A DNA stretch of 34,173 nucleotides from Taibaiella sp. GTDB taxonomy: Bacteria > Bacteroidota > Bacteroidia > Chitinophagales > Chitinophagaceae. This document shows, in pieces, positions 1 through 7,940 of the stretch (positions within the stretch are counted from its first letter, which is position 1; each line of letters begins with the position of its first letter). The position numbers and the translations under genes were made by a program. The stretch is from positions 1 to 34,173 of the forward strand of contig JACMPD010000096.1 of the NCBI GenBank assembly GCA_014377675.1. The letters are read 5' to 3'. The notes under the pieces are model-generated. The model ran no database searches, was not told the origin of the DNA, and was given only the letters and a program-made list of their open reading frames with translations.

Positions 1-587
1 CAGAGGAAGTAGCTGATGAGCGGCTGTCCTACCTCACTTTTTCAGGGCTTGACGGCGACCTGACTAATGCAGTGGCGGAGGCTTCCAGCAACACCTATAT
101 TAATACGACCTGCAATCATGATATTTGGGGGGCTCAGTTTGCCGCGGTACTCAAAAATATATACGCTATAGGAGCAGGTATAGCCCGCGCGCTGGACTAT
201 GGCGATAACTTCCTTAGTGTTTATATCACTAATTGCTACCGGGAGATGTATGGCTTTCTTGAAACGCATTTTGAGAAAGTACATCCGTCAAAAGAGCGAC
301 CTGATTTCCATACCAGTGCCTACCTTGGCGATTTGCTTGTGACCTGCTACTCGCTGCACAGCCGCAACAGAACTTTCGGCACTATGATTGGCAAGGGATA
401 CTCAGTGAAAGCAGCAATCCTTGAAATGAATATGGTGGCTGAAGGCTACTATGCCGCACGGGGAATGCAGGCAATATCAAAGGAATTTGCGATACCAATA
501 CCAATCGCGACTTTTATTTTTAAAATTCTTTGGGAAAACCACCACCCGTCTGATGGTTTTCTAAAAATGGAAAAACTATTTACCTGA
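1..587 (+). CDS. gpsA: Glycerol-3-phosphate dehydrogenase [NAD(P)+], 3' part only
   Basis: The protein reduces dihydroxyacetone phosphate to sn-glycerol 3-phosphate, the backbone precursor of phospholipids, in the cytoplasm. The gene enters from the left edge: codons are open from base 3 with no start, so only about 194 C-terminal residues are present. The substrate-binding domain is recognisable. It has the conserved helix around GAQFAAVLKNIYAIGAGI with the catalytic Lys of the LKN motif, then GDN, then LGDLLVTCYSLHSRNRTFG, which matches the family GLGDLxxTCxxxxSRNRxFG signature, and finally the VAEGYYAARG segment. A GTG at base 72 is only an internal codon, because homology continues upstream of it (YLTFSG...DLTNAVAEASSNTY). 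The gene ends in TGA, showing that TGA is a normal stop here. The N-terminal NAD-binding Rossmann domain lies outside the window. The assignment is firm. Confidence 0.9.
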   Translation, partial: EEVADERLSYLTFSGLDGDLTNAVAEASSNTYINTTCNHDIWGAQFAAVLKNIYAIGAGIARALDYGDNFLSVYITNCYREMYGFLETHFEKVHPSKERPDFHTSAYLGDLLVTCYSLHSRNRTFGTMIGKGYSVKAAILEMNMVAEGYYAARGMQAISKEFAIPIPIATFIFKILWENHHPSDGFLKMEKLFT

Positions 588-675
588 TTAACGGGGGTAT
601 TTTCGGGGTTAATTTAGGGCATTTTTGCTTTAACCTAGCTAATATTACAGAACTTTACGCTCAAGCAAGATTTTT

Positions 676-1308
676 ATGAGCCGGGATTTAGATATAATAG
701 TAGCTATAATAGAAGATGATGAGACAATAAGAGAAGGGTATGCTTTCCTGATTGGTAATACCCCGGGTTATAAAATAGCAGGTGCGTACAGTTCTTATGA
801 GGAGGCCGTAAAGAAAATAGCACACGACGACCCTGATGTGATATTGCTTGATGTGGAACTACCTGGTATATCGGGAATAGACGCACTGCCTAAATTAAAA
901 AAGCTTTTACCGGAAACACATATCCTTATTTTGACAGTTTATGAACAGGAAATGCTCATTTTCAGATCTTTAGGGAATGGCGCGGCGGGCTACCTTACAA
1001 AGAACACACCACCGGAAAAGATAGTGGCCGCTATAAAGGAAGTAACCGAGGGCGGAGGCCCGATGAGCGCAAACATTGCCCGCATGGTTATCTCCTCCTT
1101 TAAGCGGAATGCCTCCACCCCACTCACCCGCCGCGAAACGGAAATACTGGAGCAGATTGCTACCGGTAAAAGCCGCAAACGCATAGCCGACGAACTTTTC
1201 ATAGACTTAGAAACGGTAAAATCACATATAAAAAATATATACTATAAATTAGATGTGCATTCTAAAGCAGATGCAATAAAGGCGGCAAAGGACAATAAAT
1301 TTATCTGA
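676..1308 (+). CDS. LuxR/NarL-family response regulator
   Basis: This is a two-component transcription factor of 210 residues, the usual NarL/FixJ length. The receiver domain (about 8-125) has the acidic pocket E13-D14-D15, the phospho-acceptor D59 in the ILLDVELPG stretch, the switch residue T87 and K109 in GYLTK, so phosphorylation chemistry looks intact. The C-terminal helix-turn-helix (about 145-205) carries LTRRETEILEQIATGKSRKRIA and VKSHIKNIYYKL, typical of LuxR-type DNA-binding domains. No histidine kinase lies beside it, so it is an orphan in this window; its partner and targets cannot be read from the sequence. It stops 10 bases before the end of the convergent exported-protein gene. 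No clear TAnnTTTG box was seen in the 88 bases upstream. Confidence 0.9.
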   Translation: MSRDLDIIVAIIEDDETIREGYAFLIGNTPGYKIAGAYSSYEEAVKKIAHDDPDVILLDVELPGISGIDALPKLKKLLPETHILILTVYEQEMLIFRSLGNGAAGYLTKNTPPEKIVAAIKEVTEGGGPMSANIARMVISSFKRNASTPLTRRETEILEQIATGKSRKRIADELFIDLETVKSHIKNIYYKLDVHSKADAIKAAKDNKFI

Positions 1309-1318
1309 TTTACTTGGC

Positions 1319-2185
1319 TTATCGCTTAATGATGGGAATAGTTTTCTCATTGTTTCCAGCCTTCAGCACTAACTGGTATAGGCCCGGTGCCCAATCAGCT
1401 GTATTAATAACAGTTTTTTCGTGTGTATTAAAGTGTTTCTGAAGCAAACTTCTGCCTGCCATATCTATTATTTGTGCATAAAGATACTCTGCCCTCACCT
1501 GATCAATAGTAAGGTTTAGATTTCCGGTAACCGGGTTAGGCCATGCTATAACGCCGGAGAGTTTGCCTTCTGCCAACGGGACATCAGTGGTCTCTTCGTC
1601 GAAATACAGGGAAGACCTGTTCCAGTAGTCAGTTAAAGTATCTGCAGTTCCATTATTATCGACGAGACAGGCACCACCGTATACGGTTATTCTTCCTGTG
1701 CCGGCGGGTGGCGCTATCCACCCTGCGGTGGCTGTGTACGATGAACCATTTTCGCCGGTGCCTACAGATGGTGATAATTTATACCGCTGTTGCACAACTA
1801 CTGATGTTCCCAACGTATCTACACGCTCGCCTGCAGGCAATGAACTTGGCAAAAATTGACCGACATGCGTATTAGTGGCATTAGATACCACTGTAAACTG
1901 GAACCCAAATTTAGGCAGTGTAGCCCCGGTAGTGTTAGCGACAACCATTTTAACGATATAGTTGCGCCCGGGAGTGTAGTTGGCAACAGAGTTGCCGTTA
2001 GTGTCAATCAATAAAAAAGCAAGCAGAACTCCACTGTTAGGTTTTCCATGACAGTTGTTGGTTTTGCCGCAGCCGTCACTTGTAATGTTTCCTGTGAGAT
2101 TGCCCGGCATTCCCCCGCTGTTACTTGACAAGGTAAAATATAAAAATATTACCGCAAGCGGAAAAAGAAGAGCCAGTTTTTTCAT
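1319..2185 (-). CDS. Exported choice-of-anchor-V/Reeler-like protein with T9SS sorting domain (copy 1)
   Basis: This 288-residue secreted protein starts with a signal peptide (MKK plus a hydrophobic stretch to about residue 21). The mature N-terminus carries C39-x5-C45-H46-G, which resembles a c-type heme attachment motif but with wider spacing than CxxCH. A beta-sandwich follows (about 60-195) with YTPGRNYIV, LPKFGFQF and a W-IAPPAGTGRITVYG segment, reminiscent of Reeler or choice-of-anchor-V domains. The C-terminus (about 212-288) has WPNPVTGNLNL, DMAGR and PGLYQLVLKAG, which is a type A T9SS sorting domain. It would be exported by Sec and then moved across the outer membrane by T9SS. The next gene upstream is a clear paralogue with the same layout, so this is a tandem duplication. 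The function is unknown; electron transfer is only a possibility raised by the Cys-His motif. Confidence 0.75.
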   Translation of the reverse strand: MKKLALLFPLAVIFLYFTLSSNSGGMPGNLTGNITSDGCGKTNNCHGKPNSGVLLAFLLIDTNGNSVANYTPGRNYIVKMVVANTTGATLPKFGFQFTVVSNATNTHVGQFLPSSLPAGERVDTLGTSVVVQQRYKLSPSVGTGENGSSYTATAGWIAPPAGTGRITVYGGACLVDNNGTADTLTDYWNRSSLYFDEETTDVPLAEGKLSGVIAWPNPVTGNLNLTIDQVRAEYLYAQIIDMAGRSLLQKHFNTHEKTVINTADWAPGLYQLVLKAGNNEKTIPIIKR

Positions 2186-2332
2186 AACCTGAGAATTAAT
2201 TATTGTTTTACGAATGTAGCTGAAAATTTCATGCCATATTCATTTGCAATTTTCACTTTATGCATTTGGACAAGAAATTAGCTTATTGATAGCCGCTCAC
2301 CTTTAGCGGTATAGACCAGACTTAAAAATAAA

Positions 2333-2367
2333 AATCATCCTGCGGTAAAGGCAGGATGATTTTTTTT
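2333..2367 (-). terminator. Rho-independent terminator after exported-protein copy 2
   Basis: A perfect 11-bp stem, AATCATCCTGC (2333-2343) with GCAGGATGATT (2351-2361), encloses a 7-nt loop. Read on the minus strand, it lies just after the stop of the 2381-3250 gene and is followed by a T-rich run (the complement of AAAAATAAAAA before 2333). A T-run also follows on the plus strand, so it could act in both directions. Confidence 0.8.
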
Positions 2368-2380
2368 ATGGCAATATAAA

Positions 2381-3250
2381 TTATTGTTTGGTAACCGTGG
2401 CTATTTTTACTGTACCACCCTGCGAAACTGCTACATGGTATACACCACCTGCGAGTTGCGACATGTTTATGGCGGCAACTGTGGTTCCGTTTGCCTCAGT
2501 AACCTGGGACAAAACTACTTTGCCACTCATATCACTGACAGTAACATTGTAAGTACCAGATGCATTAATTAACTGCAAGTGCATATTTGAAACACAAGGA
2601 TTCGGGAACGCACTGATCTGCAAACCTGATTCCACATCGTTTACACTTGCCGGAGGTGTTGTAGTACGCTCGGTAATTGTCGCGCTTTTCGCATTCCACT
2701 TATCCTCAGGGCCTTCACTGCCATTGCCACTAACAGCGTTTATCACACCATATATTTTTACGCTGCCGGTTCCTGCGGCAGGCGCTACCCACGGTATGTC
2801 CACCCTGTAAGCAGTACCTATACCACCAGTTCCGAACAATGGAGCTAAAGGCGTAGTTTGGCCGATAAAATGTATTATGCCGGATGTGTTCAGTGAAGTA
2901 CTTGTAATTGCTGAAAGTGTACCTGCGTTGGCTGTACCTGCTGCATTTACTACAGAAAGCTGAAAACCAAATTTGGGTAAATTATTAGTAGTAGTATTAG
3001 CGGCACCGAAATGGATGATATAGCTTTTACCCGGAGTATATTTATTTACAAAAACACCCATACCTGCTGAATCAAGATAAACTGAATCGATAATACCGGT
3101 TGTTGCGCTTGTACCGTGGCACCCACTGCCACCGCAGCCTGTTGCAGAACCGCTGCCTGAAGCATTAGCAGTGTAACCGGAGCTGTAGCTCGTTAATGAG
3201 ATATATGCGATACCCGCAATAATAGGAAGTAAAAGGAAACCTTTTTTCAT
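2381..3250 (-). CDS. Exported choice-of-anchor-V/Reeler-like protein with T9SS sorting domain (copy 2)
   Basis: This 289-residue paralogue of the 1319-2185 gene keeps the same order of parts. It has a signal peptide (about 1-21), a Ser/Gly-rich start of the mature chain, C39-x4-C44-H45-G, a beta-sandwich (about 60-195) with YTPGKSYIIHFG, LPKFGFQLSVV and PWVAPAAGTGSVKIYG, and a T9SS type A tail (about 210-289) with AFPNPCVSNMHLQL, DMSGKVV and LAGGVYHVAVSQGG. The Cys spacing (x4) differs from its sister (x5), and both differ from the CxxCH usually found at this place. It is separated from the sister gene by 195 bases that hold its terminator, so the two are probably transcribed separately. The predicted location is the cell surface or extracellular. 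The biochemical role is unknown. Confidence 0.75.
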   Translation of the reverse strand: MKKGFLLLPIIAGIAYISLTSYSSGYTANASGSGSATGCGGSGCHGTSATTGIIDSVYLDSAGMGVFVNKYTPGKSYIIHFGAANTTTNNLPKFGFQLSVVNAAGTANAGTLSAITSTSLNTSGIIHFIGQTTPLAPLFGTGGIGTAYRVDIPWVAPAAGTGSVKIYGVINAVSGNGSEGPEDKWNAKSATITERTTTPPASVNDVESGLQISAFPNPCVSNMHLQLINASGTYNVTVSDMSGKVVLSQVTEANGTTVAAINMSQLAGGVYHVAVSQGGTVKIATVTKQ

Positions 3251-3369
3251 CTGCTATGATTTAGAATTTTTATAATCGAGAGCTAAATTAAACGATTTTT
3301 CCAGAAAAAACAATTTCATGACAATCTTTTTATGGAGTAATCTGGTAAATCCAAATCTGGTGCCCATCT

Positions 3370-3855
3370 TTACCGTATACGGAATAATTCTGTAGTGTCA
3401 CTGTAAAAGTCAGATTTAAGCAAGTTGCGACTTATTGTAGCCCTTATTTTTGCAGCATCTTTCACCTCCCGCATGGTGGTATCTCCCACTATCGCCAGTT
3501 TAAATCTGTCACCCGTTTTACTAACATACAATATCCGAAAAAACATATAGTCTTTTACGGTATCCTTTGCTGAACTAAAGTTAATAAAGTAATTATGGTC
3601 AATTTCGGAAATGTAAGCGTTGAAAAACTCGCTGCCTTTATTGCCACCCTGAGCATACTCCACCATATATTCATACGCTGATTTTCTGCTAATGATAATG
3701 CTGTTATTGCGCTCTGAAGTTTCATTTATTTTCCACGTACCCAACAAGGCAGGGTTAAGTTGCACACAAGGCACCTTGTCTATAGGATAGTGGGAGGAAA
3801 CGCAGCTACTGAATAAAAATAATACTGTAGCTGCGAGATAACATAATTGTCTCAT
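3370..3855 (-). CDS. Putative lipoprotein of unknown function
   Basis: This is a 161-residue protein with a lipoprotein signal peptide: MRQ, a hydrophobic core, then LFLFSSC with Cys18 as the likely lipidated residue. The mature part has ALLGTWKIN near its start, a pattern seen in lipocalin-like small lipoproteins that form a beta-barrel, followed by alternating beta-strand-like segments and no obvious catalytic residues. It starts 11 bases after the stop of the upstream YhcH-type gene on the same strand, so the two probably form an operon. I do not recognise a named family. The Gly-Thr-Trp start is only a weak hint of a lipocalin fold. Confidence 0.65.
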   Translation of the reverse strand: MRQLCYLAATVLFLFSSCVSSHYPIDKVPCVQLNPALLGTWKINETSERNNSIIISRKSAYEYMVEYAQGGNKGSEFFNAYISEIDHNYFINFSSAKDTVKDYMFFRILYVSKTGDRFKLAIVGDTTMREVKDAAKIRATISRNLLKSDFYSDTTELFRIR

Positions 3856-3866
3856 AATTAATAAAT

Positions 3867-4367
3867 TTATGTGTTTTGAATTTTTACTTTAACTACTATC
3901 TTTTTTACCATTGACGGACCACCTGCTTGAATGCAGGGCATGTGAAGGTCGCCTGGAAAGAACACCATGAAAGTACCTGCCTCAAACCTTGAAAAATAGT
4001 CAGGCTGGTCTGCATAGAGCGTGTAGTCCTCTTTATCATCATAGGGTTTAAATACTGCTTTATCTCCTCCGAACGCATGACCGACCAGCTCAACGCCTGA
4101 AATTACATACTGAACATCGATATGTTTACTGTGCGATTCCATTTTTTCTTCCGCCGGATCGAGCGTGGTATACTCCTGCACAATTGCAAAAAGATTGTCA
4201 CCATCAATTATGTGTTTACAAGGTTTTATGGAGAATAAATCAGTTGAAATAAGAAATTGGAGTGCGTCGCTGATTCCTTCGGAAATACCGGAGTACAGGT
4301 TTGAATTGCTTAGTTTATCAATGATCATATTGCAGTTATTGAAAGTATGCAAGATAGCGTTCTTCAT
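3867..4367 (-). CDS. YhcH/YjgK/YiaL family protein
   Basis: The family (DUF386) forms cupin-like beta-barrels found near sugar-catabolism genes; some members are proposed to act on sialic acid or other sugars as anomerases or isomerases. The signature here is EKMESHSKHIDVQYVISGVE, followed by a late FFPGDLHMPCIQ segment. The Glu and His residues in these two stretches are the expected metal-binding set. The frame gives 166 residues. The family normally begins with a hydrophobic MI-I-x-x-L segment, which matches MIIDKLSNSNLY at residue 14, so the true start may be the ATG at 4328, giving 153 residues. No sugar operon surrounds it, only the lipoprotein downstream, so the substrate is unknown. 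Confidence 0.8.
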   Translation of the reverse strand: MKNAILHTFNNCNMIIDKLSNSNLYSGISEGISDALQFLISTDLFSIKPCKHIIDGDNLFAIVQEYTTLDPAEEKMESHSKHIDVQYVISGVELVGHAFGGDKAVFKPYDDKEDYTLYADQPDYFSRFEAGTFMVFFPGDLHMPCIQAGGPSMVKKIVVKVKIQNT

Positions 4368-4521
4368 TTATACTTTTATTTGGGAAAGGTAACTATGGGG
4401 TGGGAAGAACTGAAGGATATTTAGCCCCCGAAACTTTAAATTGAGAATGACCCGCTGTAAGTTGCGGATTTCCTAGTTACAGACGGAGCACTAACCCTTT
4501 CACCACCAGCACCGCGATAAG

Positions 4522-4553
4522 TTTCCATAAGCAAATACTTTTTTATACCTTTC
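4522..4553 (+). promoter_or_regulatory. Possible Bacteroidota-type promoter of the SLC1 symporter gene
   Basis: TTTC (4522-4525), a 20-base spacer and TACCTTTC (4546-4553) resemble the TTTG-N(19-21)-TAnnTTTG promoter of this phylum, with one mismatch in each box. It would give a leader of about 25 bases before the ATG at 4584. Confidence 0.35.
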
Positions 4554-4583
4554 AAACTTTACGATAGTCAACTGAAAATAAAA

Positions 4584-5825
4584 ATGGCGGAACAAAACAA
4601 AAGCAACAAATTTACTTTATTCATTGTACTAGCTATGGTGGCGGGTGTTGTATTGGGGTTTATTCTAAATAAAAGCTTTGCTGGTACCGAAATGTCAGAT
4701 CATGAAAAAATGCTGGAACCCTTTTCCCTTGCCGCAGATGTATTTTTACGCCTGATAAAAATGATTGTAGCGCCATTGGTTTTTACCACTCTTGTGGTGG
4801 GTGTGGCCAAACAAGGTAATACAAAAGCCGTTGGCAGGATAGGTGGTAAAACGATGCTTTGGTTTTTATGCGGGTCATTCATCAGCCTGTTTCTGGGGAT
4901 GGTACTGGTTAATTTTTTCAGGCCTGGAGAAGGAATGAACCTTGCCATACCTGGCGCCGCAGCGGGTGTGCCCACTGCCACAGCCATTAACCTGAAAGAT
5001 TTTATCTACCATATATTCCCTACCAGCGTATTTGATGCTATGGCTAAAAATGAAATTCTTCAGGTGGTTGTCTTCTCATTATTTTTTGGCGTGGCCGCCG
5101 CGTCTATTGGCGAGAAAGCGGATATTATTATCAAAACGCTTGACTCCGCTGCACATATCATTCTTAAAATGACCAGTTTTATAATGAACCTGGCACCCAT
5201 AGCGGTTTTTGGCGCCATGACCAACGTTATTGCTCGACAAGGGCTAGGGATACTGGGCACATTTTCAAAGTTCATAGGGGAGTTTTACCTCGGCCTTTTT
5301 ATACTATTGGGCATATTAGTGCTGGCCGGTTTCCTCTTCATAGGGAAACGGATATTCACTATGTTGAAGCATATTAAAGAACCTGCACTCATTGCGTTTT
5401 CCACTAACAGCAGCGAAGCCGCATTCCCGAAACTGATGCTGGAATTGGAGCGTTTTGGGTGCGATGAAAAGATAGTGAGTTTTGTACTGCCGCTCGGGTA
5501 CTCCTTTAATCTAGATGGGTCAATGATGTATATGACATTTGCATCTCTTTTCATAGCTCAAACCTATGGCATACACCTTGACGGCAGCACACAAATGAGC
5601 ATGTTGCTGGTGCTGATGCTGACCAGCAAGGGAATAGCGGGGGTGCCAAGGGCTTCACTGGTGGTAATAGCCGGTACGCTGGCCACTTTTAAAATACCGG
5701 AGGCGGGGCTTGCGTTGTTGCTTGGTATTGATCCGTTGCTTGACATGGGCCGGGCAGCAATGAATGTAGTAGGAAACAGTGTTGCCACGGCCGTTATTTC
5801 AAAATTGGAGAAAGGATTAAAATAA
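4584..5825 (+). CDS. Dicarboxylate/amino acid:cation symporter (SLC1/DAACS family)
   Basis: This 413-residue inner-membrane transporter couples uptake of a dicarboxylate or acidic/neutral amino acid to Na+ or H+. The fold is visible as several long hydrophobic segments plus the two re-entrant hairpins: the serine-rich FSTNSSEAAFP (about 272-282) and the late GIAGVPRAS region. Substrate and cation sites are present: NLDGS (309-313, the NMDGT-equivalent) and DMGRAAMNVVGN (387-398). The Arg in this last motif, with NxxGNxVAT after it, resembles DctA-type dicarboxylate carriers more than glutamate carriers of the GltPh type. The length is normal and there are no breaks. It stands alone with its own likely promoter; no two-component DctBD system lies nearby. 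The exact substrate cannot be decided from sequence. Confidence 0.88.
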   Translation: MAEQNKSNKFTLFIVLAMVAGVVLGFILNKSFAGTEMSDHEKMLEPFSLAADVFLRLIKMIVAPLVFTTLVVGVAKQGNTKAVGRIGGKTMLWFLCGSFISLFLGMVLVNFFRPGEGMNLAIPGAAAGVPTATAINLKDFIYHIFPTSVFDAMAKNEILQVVVFSLFFGVAAASIGEKADIIIKTLDSAAHIILKMTSFIMNLAPIAVFGAMTNVIARQGLGILGTFSKFIGEFYLGLFILLGILVLAGFLFIGKRIFTMLKHIKEPALIAFSTNSSEAAFPKLMLELERFGCDEKIVSFVLPLGYSFNLDGSMMYMTFASLFIAQTYGIHLDGSTQMSMLLVLMLTSKGIAGVPRASLVVIAGTLATFKIPEAGLALLLGIDPLLDMGRAAMNVVGNSVATAVISKLEKGLK

Positions 5826-5914
5826 GGAATACGTATATATAAAGTTTTAATTTGTTAATGAAATTGAGCTAATTTAACCGTTAGTGAAGTATTTCGACCG
5901 ATGGTGAAGTTTAG

Positions 5915-5946
5915 TTGTATATAGCAGTCAGTTTAAGTTACCTTTA
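5915..5946 (+). promoter_or_regulatory. Possible promoter of the 6003 lipoprotein gene
   Basis: TTG (5915-5917) and TACCTTTA (5939-5946), 21 bases apart, resemble the phylum promoter with one mismatch in the -7 box. The predicted leader is about 50 bases. Confidence 0.3.
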
Positions 5947-6002
5947 CAACATAGTGAGAAACACTATTTCAATCGCTCATTAACAATTATAAAGATTTGG
6001 TT

Positions 6003-6578
6003 ATGAAAAATCTCGCAAAAATTTCGTCAGTAGTCGCATTCAGCTGTTTGGGTTTGGTGACTTTCAACTCCTGTAACAAACTTGGTAAAAAATTACAGTA
6101 TGACCTTGATATGCAAACCGCTTCTGTTGAACTGGTGATACCACCCTATTCCGGCACTACTCTAGCTTTATCGGGCAGCCAGACTGAAAATTTCAATGTA
6201 GATTCGTTTATAAAAGCGAACACCGCTAACCTGATGGGCGTGAGCAATATTACCAGCGCAAAAATAAAATCATGCGAACTTACTTTGCATGACGCAACAA
6301 CAGCATTGAACTTCGCTAATTTTCAATCTTGTGGCGGCTCGTTTTTCACTGATGGCAACCCCACTCCATTTGAAATATCCATACCCGACAATCCGGACGC
6401 GTTCGCAGACCGACTTACACTGCCGGTAGATACTTCCGCCGAACTGAGGGGCTACCTTACCAACAGCAGCCGCTTCACTTATACACTCAGTGGCAGACTG
6501 CGTCGTCCCGCTACTGACTCTATCCACTGCACCGCCACGTTTACTTTTAAAGTGCATGTACAAGCTGCAGGGGAATAA
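6003..6578 (+). CDS. Putative lipoprotein of unknown function
   Basis: This 191-residue protein begins at the ATG at 6003. A TTG six bases upstream keeps the frame open but is not needed. MKNLAKISS, a hydrophobic stretch and VTFNSC form a lipoprotein signal peptide with a lipobox Cys about 24 residues in. The mature part contains many short polar beta-strand-like segments and ends with a strand-rich FTFKVHVQA. No catalytic motif or named domain is recognised. It is a single-gene unit with a possible promoter upstream and a strong terminator just after it. Its likely location is the periplasmic side of a membrane or the cell surface. Confidence 0.65.
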   Translation: MKNLAKISSVVAFSCLGLVTFNSCNKLGKKLQYDLDMQTASVELVIPPYSGTTLALSGSQTENFNVDSFIKANTANLMGVSNITSAKIKSCELTLHDATTALNFANFQSCGGSFFTDGNPTPFEISIPDNPDAFADRLTLPVDTSAELRGYLTNSSRFTYTLSGRLRRPATDSIHCTATFTFKVHVQAAGE

Positions 6579-6604
6579 TAGACATAAATGCCTTCTCTTC
6601 TATT

Positions 6605-6630
6605 AAAAAGCCGCTATGTGCGGCTTTTTA
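6605..6630 (+). terminator. Rho-independent terminator
   Basis: AAAAAGCCGC (6605-6614) pairs with GCGGCTTTTT (6620-6629) around a 5-nt loop. T-runs on one side and A-runs on the other make it suitable for both the plus-strand lipoprotein gene and the convergent anmK gene. Confidence 0.85.
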
Positions 6631-6712
6631 TATTTTGTATCGGGATATCCTGGGATTTTCTTGCAAAAAAATTAGCAACAGGTGATATATGATTAAAATT
6701 ATTGTATATGGC

Positions 6713-7795
6713 TTAAATAACCCATAACGCTCCGCCTATACTATCTTTTGTGCTTCCGGTTACGCTGCTGAGTACATTTACTTCTTCGCGCCAGCGCAAG
6801 GTGCCAATTAACGCCATTACCAGCGCTTCTTTATATTGTATCACTTCAACCGAAGGAATAATAGTTTTGATTCCCAGCTGGCCGAGGGCGTAGCGGAGTT
6901 CTGTGATCAGGAATTGATTAAGTGCGCCACCACCGGTTACTAATATGGAACCTTCTTCTTTACCATGCGGAAATTTACTGATTGCGTCCGCTATCTGAAA
7001 GGCGATGCCCACTGAAGCAGTGTGCAGCATATCTTCAATGGAGTGGTCGCCCTCCAGCAACGCAGGAAAGGCAATATCTATTGCTTCTTCATTGCTCAGC
7101 GACTTGGGCGGGAGCTTGCTGTAATATGCCGCTTTGTTCCATTCGTCTAATACACCATGCAACAAATTACCGGCAGCGGCCATGTGACCATCTTCGTCCA
7201 TTTCTTTGCCGGCACGCTGTGCAAGGGTATTAAGTACCTGATTGGCCGGGCATATATCAAATGCGAGTGGCTCACTGCCCTGCCAAACGGTTACATTGGC
7301 TATGCCGCCGATATTGAGCTGGTAATCATATTCGCCAAACAACATTTTATCGCCTATGGGTACTATGGGGGCACCCTGCCCGCCCAAAGCCACATCAACG
7401 GCCCTGAGATCGTTTATGACCGGCAGTCCCGTTACGGCGGCTATGGCCGCACCTTCGCCCAACTGGAAGGTGGCCTGGTTACCCGGCTCATGAAACACGG
7501 TGTGACCATGGGAAGATATAAAATGTACCTGGTGGGCAATGCCTTTTTCTTCAATAAATTTATTTACCTGCCCGCCCAGGTAATGACCATAGCGGCTGTG
7601 CAACCTTAAAAAATCGGCAACGCTGGTTGTAGTAGCCCGCCGGAGCAGTTCGGTCCATTCCTTACTATAGGGCACACAGGCGCAGTTCAGTATCTGATAA
7701 CTCCATTTGCCACGCACTTCTTCCAACTGAACATGGGCAATGTCTAAACCATCGAGTGAGCTGCCTGACATTAGCCCTATCACTTTATAAACCAT
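6713..7795 (-). CDS. anmK: Anhydro-N-acetylmuramic acid kinase
   Basis: AnmK opens the 1,6-anhydro ring and phosphorylates 1,6-anhydro-MurNAc with ATP to give MurNAc-6-phosphate, recycling cell-wall sugar in the cytoplasm. The 360-residue length is normal. The N-terminal GLMSGSSLDGLDIA (7-20) is the family's phosphate-loop signature. Further landmarks are FISSHGHTVFHEPG, the FQLGEGAAIA and VINDLRAVDVALGGQGAPIVP stretch containing the catalytic Asp region, LNIGGIANVT and ILVTGGGALN near the C-terminus. No murQ or ampD lies beside it. The start is fixed by the conserved N-terminus. A TAnnTTTG box ends only 4 bases before this ATG, suggesting a leaderless transcript. Confidence 0.93.
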   Translation of the reverse strand: MVYKVIGLMSGSSLDGLDIAHVQLEEVRGKWSYQILNCACVPYSKEWTELLRRATTTSVADFLRLHSRYGHYLGGQVNKFIEEKGIAHQVHFISSHGHTVFHEPGNQATFQLGEGAAIAAVTGLPVINDLRAVDVALGGQGAPIVPIGDKMLFGEYDYQLNIGGIANVTVWQGSEPLAFDICPANQVLNTLAQRAGKEMDEDGHMAAAGNLLHGVLDEWNKAAYYSKLPPKSLSNEEAIDIAFPALLEGDHSIEDMLHTASVGIAFQIADAISKFPHGKEEGSILVTGGGALNQFLITELRYALGQLGIKTIIPSVEVIQYKEALVMALIGTLRWREEVNVLSSVTGSTKDSIGGALWVI

Positions 7796-7799
7796 GGCG

Positions 7800-7807
7800 C
7801 AAAAGTA
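7800..7807 (-). promoter_or_regulatory. -7 box of anmK (leaderless arrangement)
   Basis: On the minus strand this reads TACTTTTG, an exact match to TAnnTTTG. Only CGCC separates it from the anmK ATG, so transcription would begin at or next to the start codon. No good -33 TTTG is visible 19-21 bases further up. Confidence 0.45.
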
Positions 7808-7912
7808 GCATGATGCAGTAAAACAAGCTAATTTTCAACGGTATATCTGCGTGGGAGGAACCCGGCTTTTTACAATGCACTTCATTTTAGAAAGCTGATA
7901 AAACTAACAACG

Positions 7913-7920
7913 TATTTTTG
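7913..7920 (+). promoter_or_regulatory. -7 box upstream of aroB
   Basis: TATTTTTG matches TAnnTTTG exactly and lies 20 bases before the aroB ATG at 7941, allowing a leader of about 15 bases. The -33 region is weak (TTTTAG around 7885-7890). Confidence 0.45.
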
Positions 7921-7940
7921 CAGTAAATTTGTGGAATAGC

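Noticed and set aside
7157-7609. Plus-strand 150-codon frame inside anmK
   Set aside because: It is fully covered by the well-supported anmK gene and shows no family resemblance.
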